Shown here: positions 1 through 7,784 of the stretch, one piece after another
How the letters are laid out: every line of letters begins with the position of its first letter
How positions within the stretch are numbered: position 1 is the stretch's first letter
From: DAOTVS01 sp034436375
GTDB lineage: Bacteria; Chloroflexota; Anaerolineae; SpSt-313
NCBI GenBank assembly: GCA_034436375.1
Contig: DAOTVS010000226.1
Span: forward strand, 1-37,250
Direction: 5' to 3'
Length of the DNA stretch: 37,250 bases
Made by a program: the position numbers and the translations under genes
Notes under the pieces: generated by a model
Database searches by the model: none
What the model was told of the DNA's origin: nothing
Seen by the model: the letters and a program-made list of their open reading frames with translations, nothing else

Positions 1-876
1 TTCCTTCCAGGCCGTATACCACCCAGGGGTCCATTGGCCGATGTCGGACGTGATGCCAGCGTCGTACATCTTTTTGACCATGGTCATAGCTTTGATGCCC
101 AGTTCGTTATCGACGGTGACGTTGCCGTCCTTGTCGAAATACGATCCGCCGAGCTGCTGCAGGAGGACATCGAAGTAATAGTTCGAGCCGCTCTTGGGCA
201 TCTCAACCATATAGTGCTTTTCCTTGGCGAACTCGATGCCCTGGGCAATATAGTCGTCCCAGAGGGTGGGAACCTCGAGTTTCTTCCCGTCCCACAGGTC
301 CTTGCGGTAGAAGAGTCCCATGGGGCCCATGTCCCAGGGTATCGCGTAGAGGTGGCCGTCGGCGCCGGTCGCTTCAGCGATCTTGTAGGCGGGGAAATCC
401 TTCGCGCAGGCGCCGATGGTGTCGGACAGGTCCAGCAGGCCGCCGGCCTTGATGAACTTTTGCAGCATGGCGCCATCGATGGAAAAGACATCGGGCGCGC
501 CGGTGCCCGCGGCGATGGCCACCGAGGCCTTGTCGTGCACGTCCTGCCAGGGCATGTTGGAGAACTTGACCTCGATGTTGGGGTAAAGCTCCTTGAAGCT
601 GGGCAGGACGACCGACCAGGCCTCACTGGCCCAGGACCAGACGTCGAGGGTCGCCTTCAGTTCCTGGCTGCCGAGCGGCTGCCCGTTGCAGGCCTGGACG
701 GTCTTGGCGCTGGAAGAGGCGGCAGTGGGGGCAGCTTGAGCTGCCTGGGTCTGCACGGCGGCTGTCGTTGGGCTCACCATGGGTTGGCAGGATGCGAACA
801 GTCCTGCGGCCGCGGTGCCGACGGCGGCTACTGCGGCCCTTTTGAGAAAATCGCGCCGGTTGATCTTGCTGTGCAT
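1..876 (-). CDS. ABC transporter sugar-binding lipoprotein (family 1), 3' end outside window
   Basis: This is the N-terminal 292 residues of an extracellular solute-binding protein that would capture a sugar outside the cell and deliver it to an ABC permease. The start is an ATG at 876 preceded by a GAGGAGGAG ribosome site about 9 bases upstream. The N-terminus has a twin-arginine signal (NRRDFLK), a hydrophobic stretch and a lipobox-like FASC, so it looks like a Tat-exported lipoprotein. The mature part shows the usual family pattern, with ELKATLDVWSWASEAW followed by a region resembling periplasmic sugar binders (GTGAPDVFSIDG, PWDMGPMGLFYRKDLW). The gene lies downstream of the aldolase on the same strand, probably in the same DeoR-controlled operon; permease genes would be expected beyond the left edge. 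The ligand cannot be read from sequence, but the nearby alpha-L-rhamnosidase makes rhamnose or rhamnosides possible. The reading frame is open to base 1. Confidence 0.9.
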   Translation of the reverse strand, partial: MHSKINRRDFLKRAAVAAVGTAAAGLFASCQPMVSPTTAAVQTQAAQAAPTAASSSAKTVQACNGQPLGSQELKATLDVWSWASEAWSVVLPSFKELYPNIEVKFSNMPWQDVHDKASVAIAAGTGAPDVFSIDGAMLQKFIKAGGLLDLSDTIGACAKDFPAYKIAEATGADGHLYAIPWDMGPMGLFYRKDLWDGKKLEVPTLWDDYIAQGIEFAKEKHYMVEMPKSGSNYYFDVLLQQLGGSYFDKDGNVTVDNELGIKAMTMVKKMYDAGITSDIGQWTPGWYTAWKE

Positions 877-1037
877 CGCTCTGGTCTCCTCCTCTGCGTG
901 AGGTGGCGCCAGCCCACCACCTCGTGGCATATAGACGGATACGATATGTTGCGCGCCTGAGAGCTGGCTCAGGCCGGAGAAAGCGGCTCCGACAAGAACT
1001 CACCGGCAAGGCGCGAAGGATGCAAAGATCCTTCTAT

Positions 1038-1071
1038 TACCTCTATCCTCCGCGTACCTCTATCCTCCGCG
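1038..1071. repeat. tandem duplication of a 17-bp unit
   Basis: Two perfect adjacent copies of TACCTCTATCCTCCGCG occupy 1038-1054 and 1055-1071. They lie in the 225-base gap between the aldolase stop and the sugar-binding protein start (877-1101). A small hairpin GAAGGAT/ATCCTTC lies at 1015-1034. I see no gene and no convincing terminator or promoter in the gap, so the two flanking genes may be co-transcribed through it. Confidence 0.6.
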
Positions 1072-1101
1072 GCGCTCTTGGCGTCTTGGTAAAGCTCATT
1101 T

Positions 1102-1917
1102 TCAGAGCAGGCGCAGCGCCTCATCGGCGCCGGCGTCGTCGTGCACAATGGCGCATAGGGCGGCGATCATGCCCTGCGGGCGCTCGCGCTGCCAGACGTT
1201 GCGGCCGATGCAGATGCCCGTGGCGCCCGCGTCCATGCAGTCGCGTACCATCTGCAGGAAGGCGGCATCGGTGCCCGCCTTGGGGCCGCCGGCGATGACG
1301 ATGGGCACGGTGGCCGTCTGCACGGTACGCGCCAGGTCATCGCGCTTGCCCGAGTAGACGGTCTTGATCAGGTCCGAGCCCAGCTCGGCGCCCAGCCTCG
1401 AGACGACGGCGACGGGGTCGCCCACGGCGTTGTCATAGACTTCGCCTTTGTCCTTGCCATAGTGGTGCGCCAGGGCCGAGGCGGGGATCATCTCGCCCAG
1501 CAGCGGCATGCCCCAACGGTCGCAGGCTTCGGCGGCCTGGCTGAGCTTCTTGATCATCTCGGGCTCGTTTTCGCCGCCGATAAAGATGTTGAGGGCGATC
1601 ATATCGACCCCCATGCGGACGGCCTGCTCGACGCTGACCACGAGGTCGGTCTGGTCGATGCGCTTGCCGAGCGCCGTGTTGCCCGCGTCCATGCGGGCGA
1701 CGACGGCCAACTGCCCCAGCGCCGGGGCCAGGCGCGGCAGCGCCCAGGGCGAGACGAGGATACCATCTGCCTCGGTGGCGGCGATCAGGCGGACCAGTTC
1801 GACCGGATTCTCCAACCCGGGCACCGGCCCACCGTAGAGGGGATGGTCCATGGGCACAATGACTGTCCGTGGGTGGCGGAAAAAACGGCGCAGGCGTAAC
1901 GACTTGCCACAGGACAT
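1102..1917 (-). CDS. class I aldolase, DhnA/LsrF/DeoC-like family
   Basis: This 271-residue protein belongs to the TIM-barrel class I aldolases that include archaeal-type fructose-bisphosphate aldolase, LsrF and ADH-synthase-like enzymes. Visible marks are the N-terminal VPMDHPLYGG (Asp24), the Schiff-base lysine in DLIKTVYSG (Lys185), the phosphate-binding loop IVIAGGPK and the C-terminal GATGICIGRNVWQRE. The ATG at 1917 has GGAG five bases upstream. It is the first gene after a strong minus-strand promoter at 2029-2057 with an operator-like palindrome, and it is followed by the sugar-binding protein. The job is therefore most likely cleavage of a phosphorylated sugar brought in by that transporter. 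The exact substrate is not readable: these families also make or break ketose bisphosphates, deoxyribose phosphate and phospho-AI-2. Confidence 0.85.
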   Translation of the reverse strand: MSCGKSLRLRRFFRHPRTVIVPMDHPLYGGPVPGLENPVELVRLIAATEADGILVSPWALPRLAPALGQLAVVARMDAGNTALGKRIDQTDLVVSVEQAVRMGVDMIALNIFIGGENEPEMIKKLSQAAEACDRWGMPLLGEMIPASALAHHYGKDKGEVYDNAVGDPVAVVSRLGAELGSDLIKTVYSGKRDDLARTVQTATVPIVIAGGPKAGTDAAFLQMVRDCMDAGATGICIGRNVWQRERPQGMIAALCAIVHDDAGADEALRLL

Positions 1918-1970
1918 GGGATCTCCATTTCTGTCATAGCCTGATCATTGCGGACGGCGGAGAGGCGTTA

Positions 1971-2015
1971 TGTTCATTAATGTGCCAATGGGGTCGATGG
2001 CAACATTAATGAACA
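1971..2015. promoter_or_regulatory. candidate DeoR-family operator (paired palindrome)
   Basis: Two 13-base arms form a perfect inverted repeat: TGTTCATTAATGT at 1971-1983 and ACATTAATGAACA at 2003-2015. Each arm contains its own palindrome CATTAATG (1975-1982 and 2004-2011), with centres 29 bp apart. The site lies immediately downstream of the minus-strand -10 box and upstream of the aldolase start, where a bound repressor would block transcription. A further palindrome TGTTATTATAACA (2025-2037) overlaps that -10. Binding by the adjacent DeoR protein is inferred from position. Confidence 0.65.
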
Positions 2016-2028
2016 CTAGAGCGCTGTT

Positions 2029-2057
2029 ATTATAACACAATTTGGGCCAAGAGTCAA
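2029..2057 (-). promoter_or_regulatory. sigma70-type promoter for aldolase/sugar-transport operon
   Basis: On the minus strand there is TTGACT (2057-2052), a 17-base spacer and a perfect TATAAT (2034-2029). This is a near-consensus housekeeping promoter pointing at the aldolase start at 1917. The leader of about 110 bases contains the paired palindrome. Confidence 0.8.
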
Positions 2058-2114
2058 TACATTGCGAGTTTCTGAGTGCGATCATGTGCATTATATGTTG
2101 TTAGTTGTGCGCTA

Positions 2115-2143
2115 TTGACGAATAATGTTCGAGTGAGTATAAT
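2115..2143 (+). promoter_or_regulatory. sigma70-type promoter for the DeoR-family regulator
   Basis: TTGACG (2115-2120), a 17-base spacer and a perfect TATAAT (2138-2143) lie on the plus strand. The promoter sits downstream of the first possible in-frame start at 2076, which argues that translation begins at 2202 instead. It is divergent from the aldolase promoter, with the -35 boxes 57 bases apart, so one regulator could control both. Confidence 0.8.
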
Positions 2144-2201
2144 CACCGATGTAAATGCGAGAGATCTTTATAAGGCGGATAGTGGGGGAGGAACGCAGGC
2201 T

Positions 2202-3005
2202 ATGCTCGGTCCAGATAGGCAGGCGCGGATCGTCCAGTTGGTCCAACAGCACAGCATGTCGGTCGTGGAACTCAGCCAGCACTTTGGCGTATCGGCCATG
2301 ACGATCCGGCGCGATCTGGACTTGCTGGAAGCCCGGGGCCTGGTGTTGCGCGTTCATGGCGGGGCGCGAGCGCCCGAGGCGCCCAAAGCGTCGACGGAGG
2401 ATATGCGCGGCGCCCGAAACGTTGGGGAAAAGGAGGCCATCGGGGCGGCGGCAGCCGCTCTGGTGGAGGATGGGCAGACCCTCTTTATCGACGCGGGCAC
2501 GACGACCATTGAACTGGCCCGTCGACTGCGCGAGCGCCAGGGCTTGACGGTGATCACCAACTCGGTGCGCGTGCTGGGCGCCCTGGCCGATTGCCCGGCG
2601 ATCAACCTGATCGGCCTGGGCGGCTCGGTCTATGGCGGCGCCTGGTCGTTCGTGGGGCCGCTGGCCGAGGCGGCGCTGCGGCGCTTTAACGCCGGCGTGG
2701 CCTTTATGGGCATAACCTCTCTTTCGCTGCAAGAGGGTCTGAGCGAGATCAACTATTTCGAGGCTGCCATCAAGTCGACGATGATTCAGCGGGCGCAACG
2801 GGTGATCTTGTTGGCCGATCACACTAAATTCGAAAAGGTCTCGCCGGTGAGTGTGGCTCCACTGAGCGAGATTGACACGATCATCACCGACGGTCAGCTA
2901 TCTGCGGACCTGATTGCAGCCTACCGCAAGGCGGGGGTCGAGATCATGCTGGCGACGCCGCCAACGCCGGATGCAGCTTCGCCCCAGAAAGAGGACCCGC
3001 TATGA
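2202..3005 (+). CDS. DeoR-family transcriptional regulator
   Basis: This 267-residue regulator has an N-terminal winged helix (residues 1-57, QARIVQLVQQHSMSVVELSQ then VSAMTIRRDLDLLEARG and RVHGGA) and the DeoR C-terminal sugar-phosphate sensor (LFIDAGTTTIELARRL, VITNSVRVLGAL, and near the end VILLADHTKFEKV). I chose the ATG at 2202, preceded by GGGGGAGGA, because the promoter lies at 2115-2143 and because the family starts with a DRQARI-like sequence; the in-frame ORF open from 2076 would precede the promoter. It diverges from the aldolase operon and probably represses it until a phosphorylated sugar is bound. Its stop codon overlaps a downstream ATG (ATGA), see the remnant at 3002-3066. Confidence 0.9.
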   Translation: MLGPDRQARIVQLVQQHSMSVVELSQHFGVSAMTIRRDLDLLEARGLVLRVHGGARAPEAPKASTEDMRGARNVGEKEAIGAAAAALVEDGQTLFIDAGTTTIELARRLRERQGLTVITNSVRVLGALADCPAINLIGLGGSVYGGAWSFVGPLAEAALRRFNAGVAFMGITSLSLQEGLSEINYFEAAIKSTMIQRAQRVILLADHTKFEKVSPVSVAPLSEIDTIITDGQLSADLIAAYRKAGVEIMLATPPTPDAASPQKEDPL

Positions 3006-3066
3006 CACCCGTGACCTACCCGGCCCCAGCATGAAGAGCATCTTCCACTACAACACCGCTGCTTAG
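3002..3066 (+). other. possible remnant of a gene once coupled to the DeoR gene
   Basis: An ATG at 3002 overlaps the regulator stop codon in the ATGA arrangement typical of translational coupling, but it opens only 10 codons (MTPVTYPAPA). Its stop again overlaps an ATG at 3031 that opens 11 codons (MKSIFHYNTAA). I see nothing recognisable in the rest of the gap up to 3166. This could be a decayed or deleted downstream gene, or chance. Confidence 0.25.
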
Positions 3067-3166
3067 GCATCGCCTTGCCCAGAGCGGATAACTCCTGCTA
3101 TTTGAAAGGTATTGGGCTGAAGCCGCCACTACAAACATCAGCGCCTACGGCAGACTGCTATCCAGG

Positions 3167-6115
3167 CTAGAGCGCAATGAGCTCCTGCTGCAGCGCCTGC
3201 AGCCGCTCGGGGGGCAGCGTCTGTGGCACAAGGCGCGCCAGTTGGGCGAGCGGCTGGTCCAGGACCCAATGCAACTGCGGCGATGCCAGCATCTCCTCGC
3301 TGGTGTACCGGGTCAGGATGGCCCGGGCCCGCTCATCTGCCAGCAGGTCGCGCAAGCTGCTGCCGATGTCGAGCCGGCCGGCGATATGGCGCACGTTGGC
3401 CATAGCCTGGGCCAGGGTCAACCCCGTGCTGGCGAACTCGTATCGGCCTGCGCCGATCTCGATCACAGCCGCGCCGTCCTGCATCTGCGCCGAAACTATG
3501 CCCGGCGCCCCCTCGACCGCCTGCCCAGACTCCTGGACTTGCGACAGGTCGCCCGCCGGTATGCGCACCGTGGCCCGTGTGTTGGCCGGCACGTTTACCT
3601 GCAAGTACAGGCCCGAGGCCGTCAATTGCCAGGCGGAAGCCACCTCGCCGTAGGGCGACTGGAGCGCCGCGCGAGCGTGCGTCAGGCCGCCGCCGGGCTG
3701 CGGCTGGATCAGCACATGCTTGTAGCCGGGCTCGTGCGCATCGGCCTCGATGCCGGCTACCACACGGTAGAGCCACTCGCCGATGGCGCCGTAGGCATAG
3801 TGGTTGAATGAGTTCATTCCCGCATCCTGGAAGCTGCCGTCGGGCCTGATGCCATCCCAGCGTTCCCAGATGGTCGTGGCGCCCTTTCTCACCGGATACA
3901 GCCAGGAGGGATAGCTCTCCTGGTTCAGCAGCTCGTAGGCCAGGTCGGTGTAACCAAAGCGGCTTAACACATGGCACAGGTATGGCGTGCCGACAAACCC
4001 AGTGGTGAGATGATAGCCGGCTTTGCGCACCTCCTCAGCCAGGCGCGCTGCCGCTTTGGGCCGCAGCTCCTCCGGCAGCAGGTCAAAGTGTAGTGCCAGC
4101 ACATAGGAGCTTTGGCTGTTCGAGGCGACTCTACCGTTGGCCGAGACGAATTCGGCCGTAAAGGCGGCTTTGATCTTGGCCAGCAGCTCGCCATACTGCG
4201 CCGCATCCTCCGCTTTGCCCAGCGCCTGTGCCGTCTGTTGGAGCAGGCTGGTGGAGTAGGCGAAAAAGGCTGTGGCAATCAGTTCCCGGTCGGTGATCGG
4301 CGCGGCAGCCATTGGCCCCTGGCCACGGAAATCCAGCCAGTCGCCAAAGTGAAAGCCGCTGGTCCACAGGCAGCTCTCGCCAGCCTGTGCGCGTATATAG
4401 TTGACCCAGGCGGCCATGCTGGCATATTGCTCTTCCAGGATGCGGGTATCGCCATAGCACAAATAGATGGTCCAGGGGCAGATCACCGCGGCGTCGCCCC
4501 ACGCCGAAGAGCCGCCCATAGCAAAGCCCGGCCGTGCGCCGGCGGCGGGGCGCCCTATTGCGTCGGGGATGACCATGGGCACCGCGCCGTCAGGCATCTG
4601 GTCGGCCGCCAGATCGCGCAGCCATTTGGTGAAGAATGCTGCGACGTCGCGGTTGAAGCAGGCGGTGCGAATGAACACCTGCGCGTCGCCCGTCCAGCCC
4701 AGGCGCTCGTCGCGCTGAGGGCAATCGGTGGGCACGTCGACGAAATTGCCCTTTTGCCCCCACACAATGTTGTGTTGCAATTGGTTGATGAGTGGGTTGG
4801 AGCACTCGAAGGCGCCGGTCGCTGAGATGTCGGAGTGCACCACGATGCCGCTCAGGCTATCCAAATCCGGCTCGCCTGGGTAGCCGTCTATCGCCACGTA
4901 GCGGAAGCCCATGAAGGTAAAGCGGGGCTCGTAACTTTCGATGCCATCGCCCTTGAGGGTGTACTGCACCGTCTGCCTGGCGCTGCGCAGGTTGGCGGTG
5001 TAAAAGTTGCCCTGTTGATCCAGTACCTCGGCGTGGCGCAGTGTGACGGTGGCGCCGGCTGGCCCTTGCACACGTAGCCGCACGTGCCCGACCATGTTTT
5101 GGCCCAGATCGAAGACGGTCTCTCCCGCTGGGGTGTGGATGATACCGATGGGCCTGATCTCCTCCTGACGCCGCACGAGCGGGCCGACCTGCGCTACGAG
5201 CATCTCCTTGCCGTGGTTGAGCCGGCGCACGCCGCCCCAGGCGCGAGCGTCGAAAGTGGGCTCATCCCATCCTGCCAGCTCCAGGCGTGCGTCATAGGTC
5301 TCTCCCATGTAGATATCAGCCATGCGGATGGGGCCGGGGGCGGCCTGCCACTCGTCATCACTGGTGATGACGGTTGTGCGCCCATCCGCGCCGGTCACGT
5401 GCAATTGCAGCAGCAGCGCCAGGCGGTCGCCATAGGTGTTGCGGCGCCCCTCAAAGCCGAGGTAGCCGCGATACCAGCCATCGGCCAACATGGCGCCGAG
5501 GGCGTTTTCGCCTGTGCGGAGCAGCGCGGTGACGTCATAGGTCTGGTATTGCAGGCGATGGTCATAGCTGGTCCAGCCGGGTGTGAGCAGGCCATCGCCC
5601 ACGCGCTGGCCGTTGAGGTGCACCTCGTAGAGCCCCAGACTGGTCACATAGAGGCGGGCGGCCCGGACGGGGCCCTGGATCTGGAATGTGCGACGCAGGA
5701 GGGGGGCTGGCTGCGATTGCGTGGTATCCTCATCCCAATCGGGTGTGATCCAATTGGCCTGCCAGTCTCCTTCCTCCAGGAGCCCCATCTCCCAAAAGGC
5801 CACTGCACTCCATTCTGAAGCCTGATCATCGGCATCCCAGACGCGCACCTGCCAGTAGCAGGTCTGGCCAGAGTGCAGGCTCGGGCCGGCATAGGGCACG
5901 TGCACCGAGCGGTCCGTTGCCACCTGGCCGGTATCCCATAGCAGGTCCCGGCCGGCAGCCAGGTCCATGGGGGTGCCCGCTACCCGGATCTGATAGGCGG
6001 TTTGCCGTGCCCCGCGCCGGTCGCTCTGCAATTGCCAGCTGAGCCGTGGCGCTCTGGTGTCGATGCCCAGCGGATTGATGCGATATTCGCAGCGGAGGTT
6101 TGTGACAGTGGTCAT
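3167..6115 (-). CDS. alpha-L-rhamnosidase, glycoside hydrolase family 78
   Basis: A 982-residue enzyme that removes terminal alpha-L-rhamnose from glycosides or polysaccharides by inversion. The order matches GH78: an N-terminal fibronectin-like domain (about 1-120), the Bac_rhamnosid_N sandwich (about 140-310), a concanavalin-like sandwich (about 320-430), the six-hairpin catalytic barrel (about 435-780) and a C-terminal beta domain. The catalytic signature DCPQRDERLGWTGDAQ is at 464-479, with the acid Glu at about 470, and the second conserved Glu lies in TTIWERWDG. The ATG at 6115 follows AAGGAAGGACAACC. I see no signal peptide, so it is probably cytoplasmic and acts on imported oligosaccharides. 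An extra helical tail of about 95 residues follows the usual end. It is convergent with the DeoR gene and lies after the mevalonate genes. Confidence 0.93.
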   Translation of the reverse strand: MTTVTNLRCEYRINPLGIDTRAPRLSWQLQSDRRGARQTAYQIRVAGTPMDLAAGRDLLWDTGQVATDRSVHVPYAGPSLHSGQTCYWQVRVWDADDQASEWSAVAFWEMGLLEEGDWQANWITPDWDEDTTQSQPAPLLRRTFQIQGPVRAARLYVTSLGLYEVHLNGQRVGDGLLTPGWTSYDHRLQYQTYDVTALLRTGENALGAMLADGWYRGYLGFEGRRNTYGDRLALLLQLHVTGADGRTTVITSDDEWQAAPGPIRMADIYMGETYDARLELAGWDEPTFDARAWGGVRRLNHGKEMLVAQVGPLVRRQEEIRPIGIIHTPAGETVFDLGQNMVGHVRLRVQGPAGATVTLRHAEVLDQQGNFYTANLRSARQTVQYTLKGDGIESYEPRFTFMGFRYVAIDGYPGEPDLDSLSGIVVHSDISATGAFECSNPLINQLQHNIVWGQKGNFVDVPTDCPQRDERLGWTGDAQVFIRTACFNRDVAAFFTKWLRDLAADQMPDGAVPMVIPDAIGRPAAGARPGFAMGGSSAWGDAAVICPWTIYLCYGDTRILEEQYASMAAWVNYIRAQAGESCLWTSGFHFGDWLDFRGQGPMAAAPITDRELIATAFFAYSTSLLQQTAQALGKAEDAAQYGELLAKIKAAFTAEFVSANGRVASNSQSSYVLALHFDLLPEELRPKAAARLAEEVRKAGYHLTTGFVGTPYLCHVLSRFGYTDLAYELLNQESYPSWLYPVRKGATTIWERWDGIRPDGSFQDAGMNSFNHYAYGAIGEWLYRVVAGIEADAHEPGYKHVLIQPQPGGGLTHARAALQSPYGEVASAWQLTASGLYLQVNVPANTRATVRIPAGDLSQVQESGQAVEGAPGIVSAQMQDGAAVIEIGAGRYEFASTGLTLAQAMANVRHIAGRLDIGSSLRDLLADERARAILTRYTSEEMLASPQLHWVLDQPLAQLARLVPQTLPPERLQALQQELIAL

Positions 6116-6185
6116 GGTTGTCCTTCCTTGGCACCTTGCTGCCGGCGCAACTCTGCTGGAGCCATGCAGGCTGGCCCTCTCCAGC

Positions 6186-6599
6186 TTACACGGCTTGGCT
6201 TTCTACATGCAGGATGGGCCGAAACTTGTAGCCGTAGACGATCATGCCATCCTCACCCTCTTCGCGCAGGACACGCGTCACCATCTCTACTGGCAGGCCG
6301 ATGCGCACATCCTGCGGGTCGATATCGGTGAGCTGTGCAGTGACCAGGGGGCCTTCTTTCAGCCGCACCAGGGCTACTGTATAGGGGGCATATTGCTCAT
6401 AGCCGTGAGGCGGCTCATAGACGGTCGAGTATGAGTAGACGGTGCCTTCGCCGCTATAGGCAAACTGTTCATCTGCCGGTTGGTGGCAATGGGGGCAGAC
6501 GTCACGTGGCGGAAAGAGATGTTGGCCGCAGGATTCACAGATCTCCCCACGCAACTGCAGCCGCTGCCTGCGCACTCTCCAATGGGGTGCTAAACGCAT
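6186..6599 (-). CDS. DUF35 zinc-ribbon/OB-fold protein of the thiolase-HMG-CoA synthase complex
   Basis: A 137-residue protein with a rubredoxin-like zinc ribbon (CESC and CPHC near residues 20-40) followed by an OB-fold (SGEGTVYSYSTVYEPPHGY, PYTVALVRLKEG, GLPVEMV). In archaea such proteins bridge acetoacetyl-CoA thiolase and HMG-CoA synthase and help channel acetoacetyl-CoA. The start is the ATG at 6599 with AGGAGG nine bases upstream; the longer open frame to 6812 overlaps the thiolase and lacks family similarity. It follows the thiolase by 23 bases and is the last gene of the mevalonate set. The complex role is inferred from family and order. Confidence 0.88.
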   Translation of the reverse strand: MRLAPHWRVRRQRLQLRGEICESCGQHLFPPRDVCPHCHQPADEQFAYSGEGTVYSYSTVYEPPHGYEQYAPYTVALVRLKEGPLVTAQLTDIDPQDVRIGLPVEMVTRVLREEGEDGMIVYGYKFRPILHVESQAV

Positions 6600-6622
6600 A
6601 AATGCATTCCTCCTGTATACAC

Positions 6623-7774
6623 TTATCCTTCCAAAATGTGCGTAATCGCCGTGCCGCCCACGCCGCCAATATTCTGCGTCATGGCCCAATGGGCGTCTGG
6701 TATCTGATTGGCGCCAGCCTGGCCACGCAGCTGCATGGACGCCTCTACGATCTGGTACATGCCTGTGGCGCCTACCGGGTGGCCACGCGCTTTTAGCCCA
6801 CCCAGGGTACAAATGGGCACCCGCCCCTGCAGACCGATTTCGCCCGCTATGGCCAGTTGAGTGCCCTGCCCGCGGGGAGCAAAGCCGCTGGCCTCGAGCG
6901 AAAGCGCTGCAATGATGGAAAAAGCATCATGCAGTTCGAACAAGTCCACATCGCTGGGGCCGATACCGGCCTGCTGGTACGCTTTCATTGCCGAAGCGTT
7001 GACTGCGGCCAGAAAGAGCGGGTCGTGCCGATCGTGCAGGGCCACGCTATCGGTCGCCACACTCGAAGCGGCGATGCGCACCGGGTGCGCTGCAAACTCG
7101 TGCGCGCGCTCGCTAGGGCAGAGCACGACGGCGGCCGCCCCATCGGCAATGGGCGCCGAGTCGAAAAGATTGATCGGATCGGCAATCATACGCGCATTGA
7201 CAAAGGTGTCGCGCTTGATGGCCTGCCGGAACATGGCGTTTGGGTTGTTCACCGCATTGGCGTGCGAGTTCATGGGAAAGCCCGCAAAGGCATCGTGGGG
7301 CACCCCATACTCCTCCATATAGCGGCGCATGAGCATGGCATTCAGGGAAACGAACGAGGTGCCGTGGATACCTTCATACTCCGCATCTGCCGCGGCCATC
7401 AGGGCTACGGTTGTCTCCTCGCCGTCCATATCGGTCATTTTCTCTACGCCGCAGACCACGACCAGGTCATGCCAGCCGCTGGCTACTGCCAGGATACCCA
7501 TCCGTAAAGCGGCGGCGCCGGAAGCGCAGGCCGCCTCTACCCGCAGCGCTTCGATGCCCCGCAGGCCCGACCAGTCGGCCAGCAGCGTTGCCAGCTGCTC
7601 TTGGGCGCCCAGTTGGCCTGAGAGCATGTTGCCCACATAGAGCGCATCGGGCCGACCGACGCCGGCATCCTTCAGAGCGGCGATAATCGCCTGGGCGCCC
7701 AGGTCGCGCAGCGAAGTATCCCAGTGCTCACCGACTGGCGTCTGCCCGATGCCAATAATACTAACATCACGCAT
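6623..7774 (-). CDS. acetoacetyl-CoA thiolase, archaeal/SCP-x type
   Basis: A 383-residue thiolase that should condense two acetyl-CoA to acetoacetyl-CoA. The nucleophilic cysteine is Cys83 in VEAACASGAAALR; the conserved His regions are LFELHDAFSII and GGLKARGHPVGATG. The catalytic-cysteine region of classical PhaA-type thiolases near the C-terminus is absent, as in the SCP-x/archaeal subgroup. It starts ten bases after the HMG-CoA synthase stop and precedes DUF35, the same trio that forms one complex in methanogenic archaea. Use in biosynthesis rather than beta-oxidation is inferred from these neighbours. The start at 7774 gives the typical MRDVSIIGIGQTPVG opening. Confidence 0.9.
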   Translation of the reverse strand: MRDVSIIGIGQTPVGEHWDTSLRDLGAQAIIAALKDAGVGRPDALYVGNMLSGQLGAQEQLATLLADWSGLRGIEALRVEAACASGAAALRMGILAVASGWHDLVVVCGVEKMTDMDGEETTVALMAAADAEYEGIHGTSFVSLNAMLMRRYMEEYGVPHDAFAGFPMNSHANAVNNPNAMFRQAIKRDTFVNARMIADPINLFDSAPIADGAAAVVLCPSERAHEFAAHPVRIAASSVATDSVALHDRHDPLFLAAVNASAMKAYQQAGIGPSDVDLFELHDAFSIIAALSLEASGFAPRGQGTQLAIAGEIGLQGRVPICTLGGLKARGHPVGATGMYQIVEASMQLRGQAGANQIPDAHWAMTQNIGGVGGTAITHILEG

Positions 7775-7784
7775 GGTCCGCCCC

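Noticed and set aside
2076..2201. Extended N-terminus of the DeoR regulator from 2076
   Set aside because: A near-consensus promoter at 2115-2143 lies inside it, and the family start with a strong ribosome site is at 2202.
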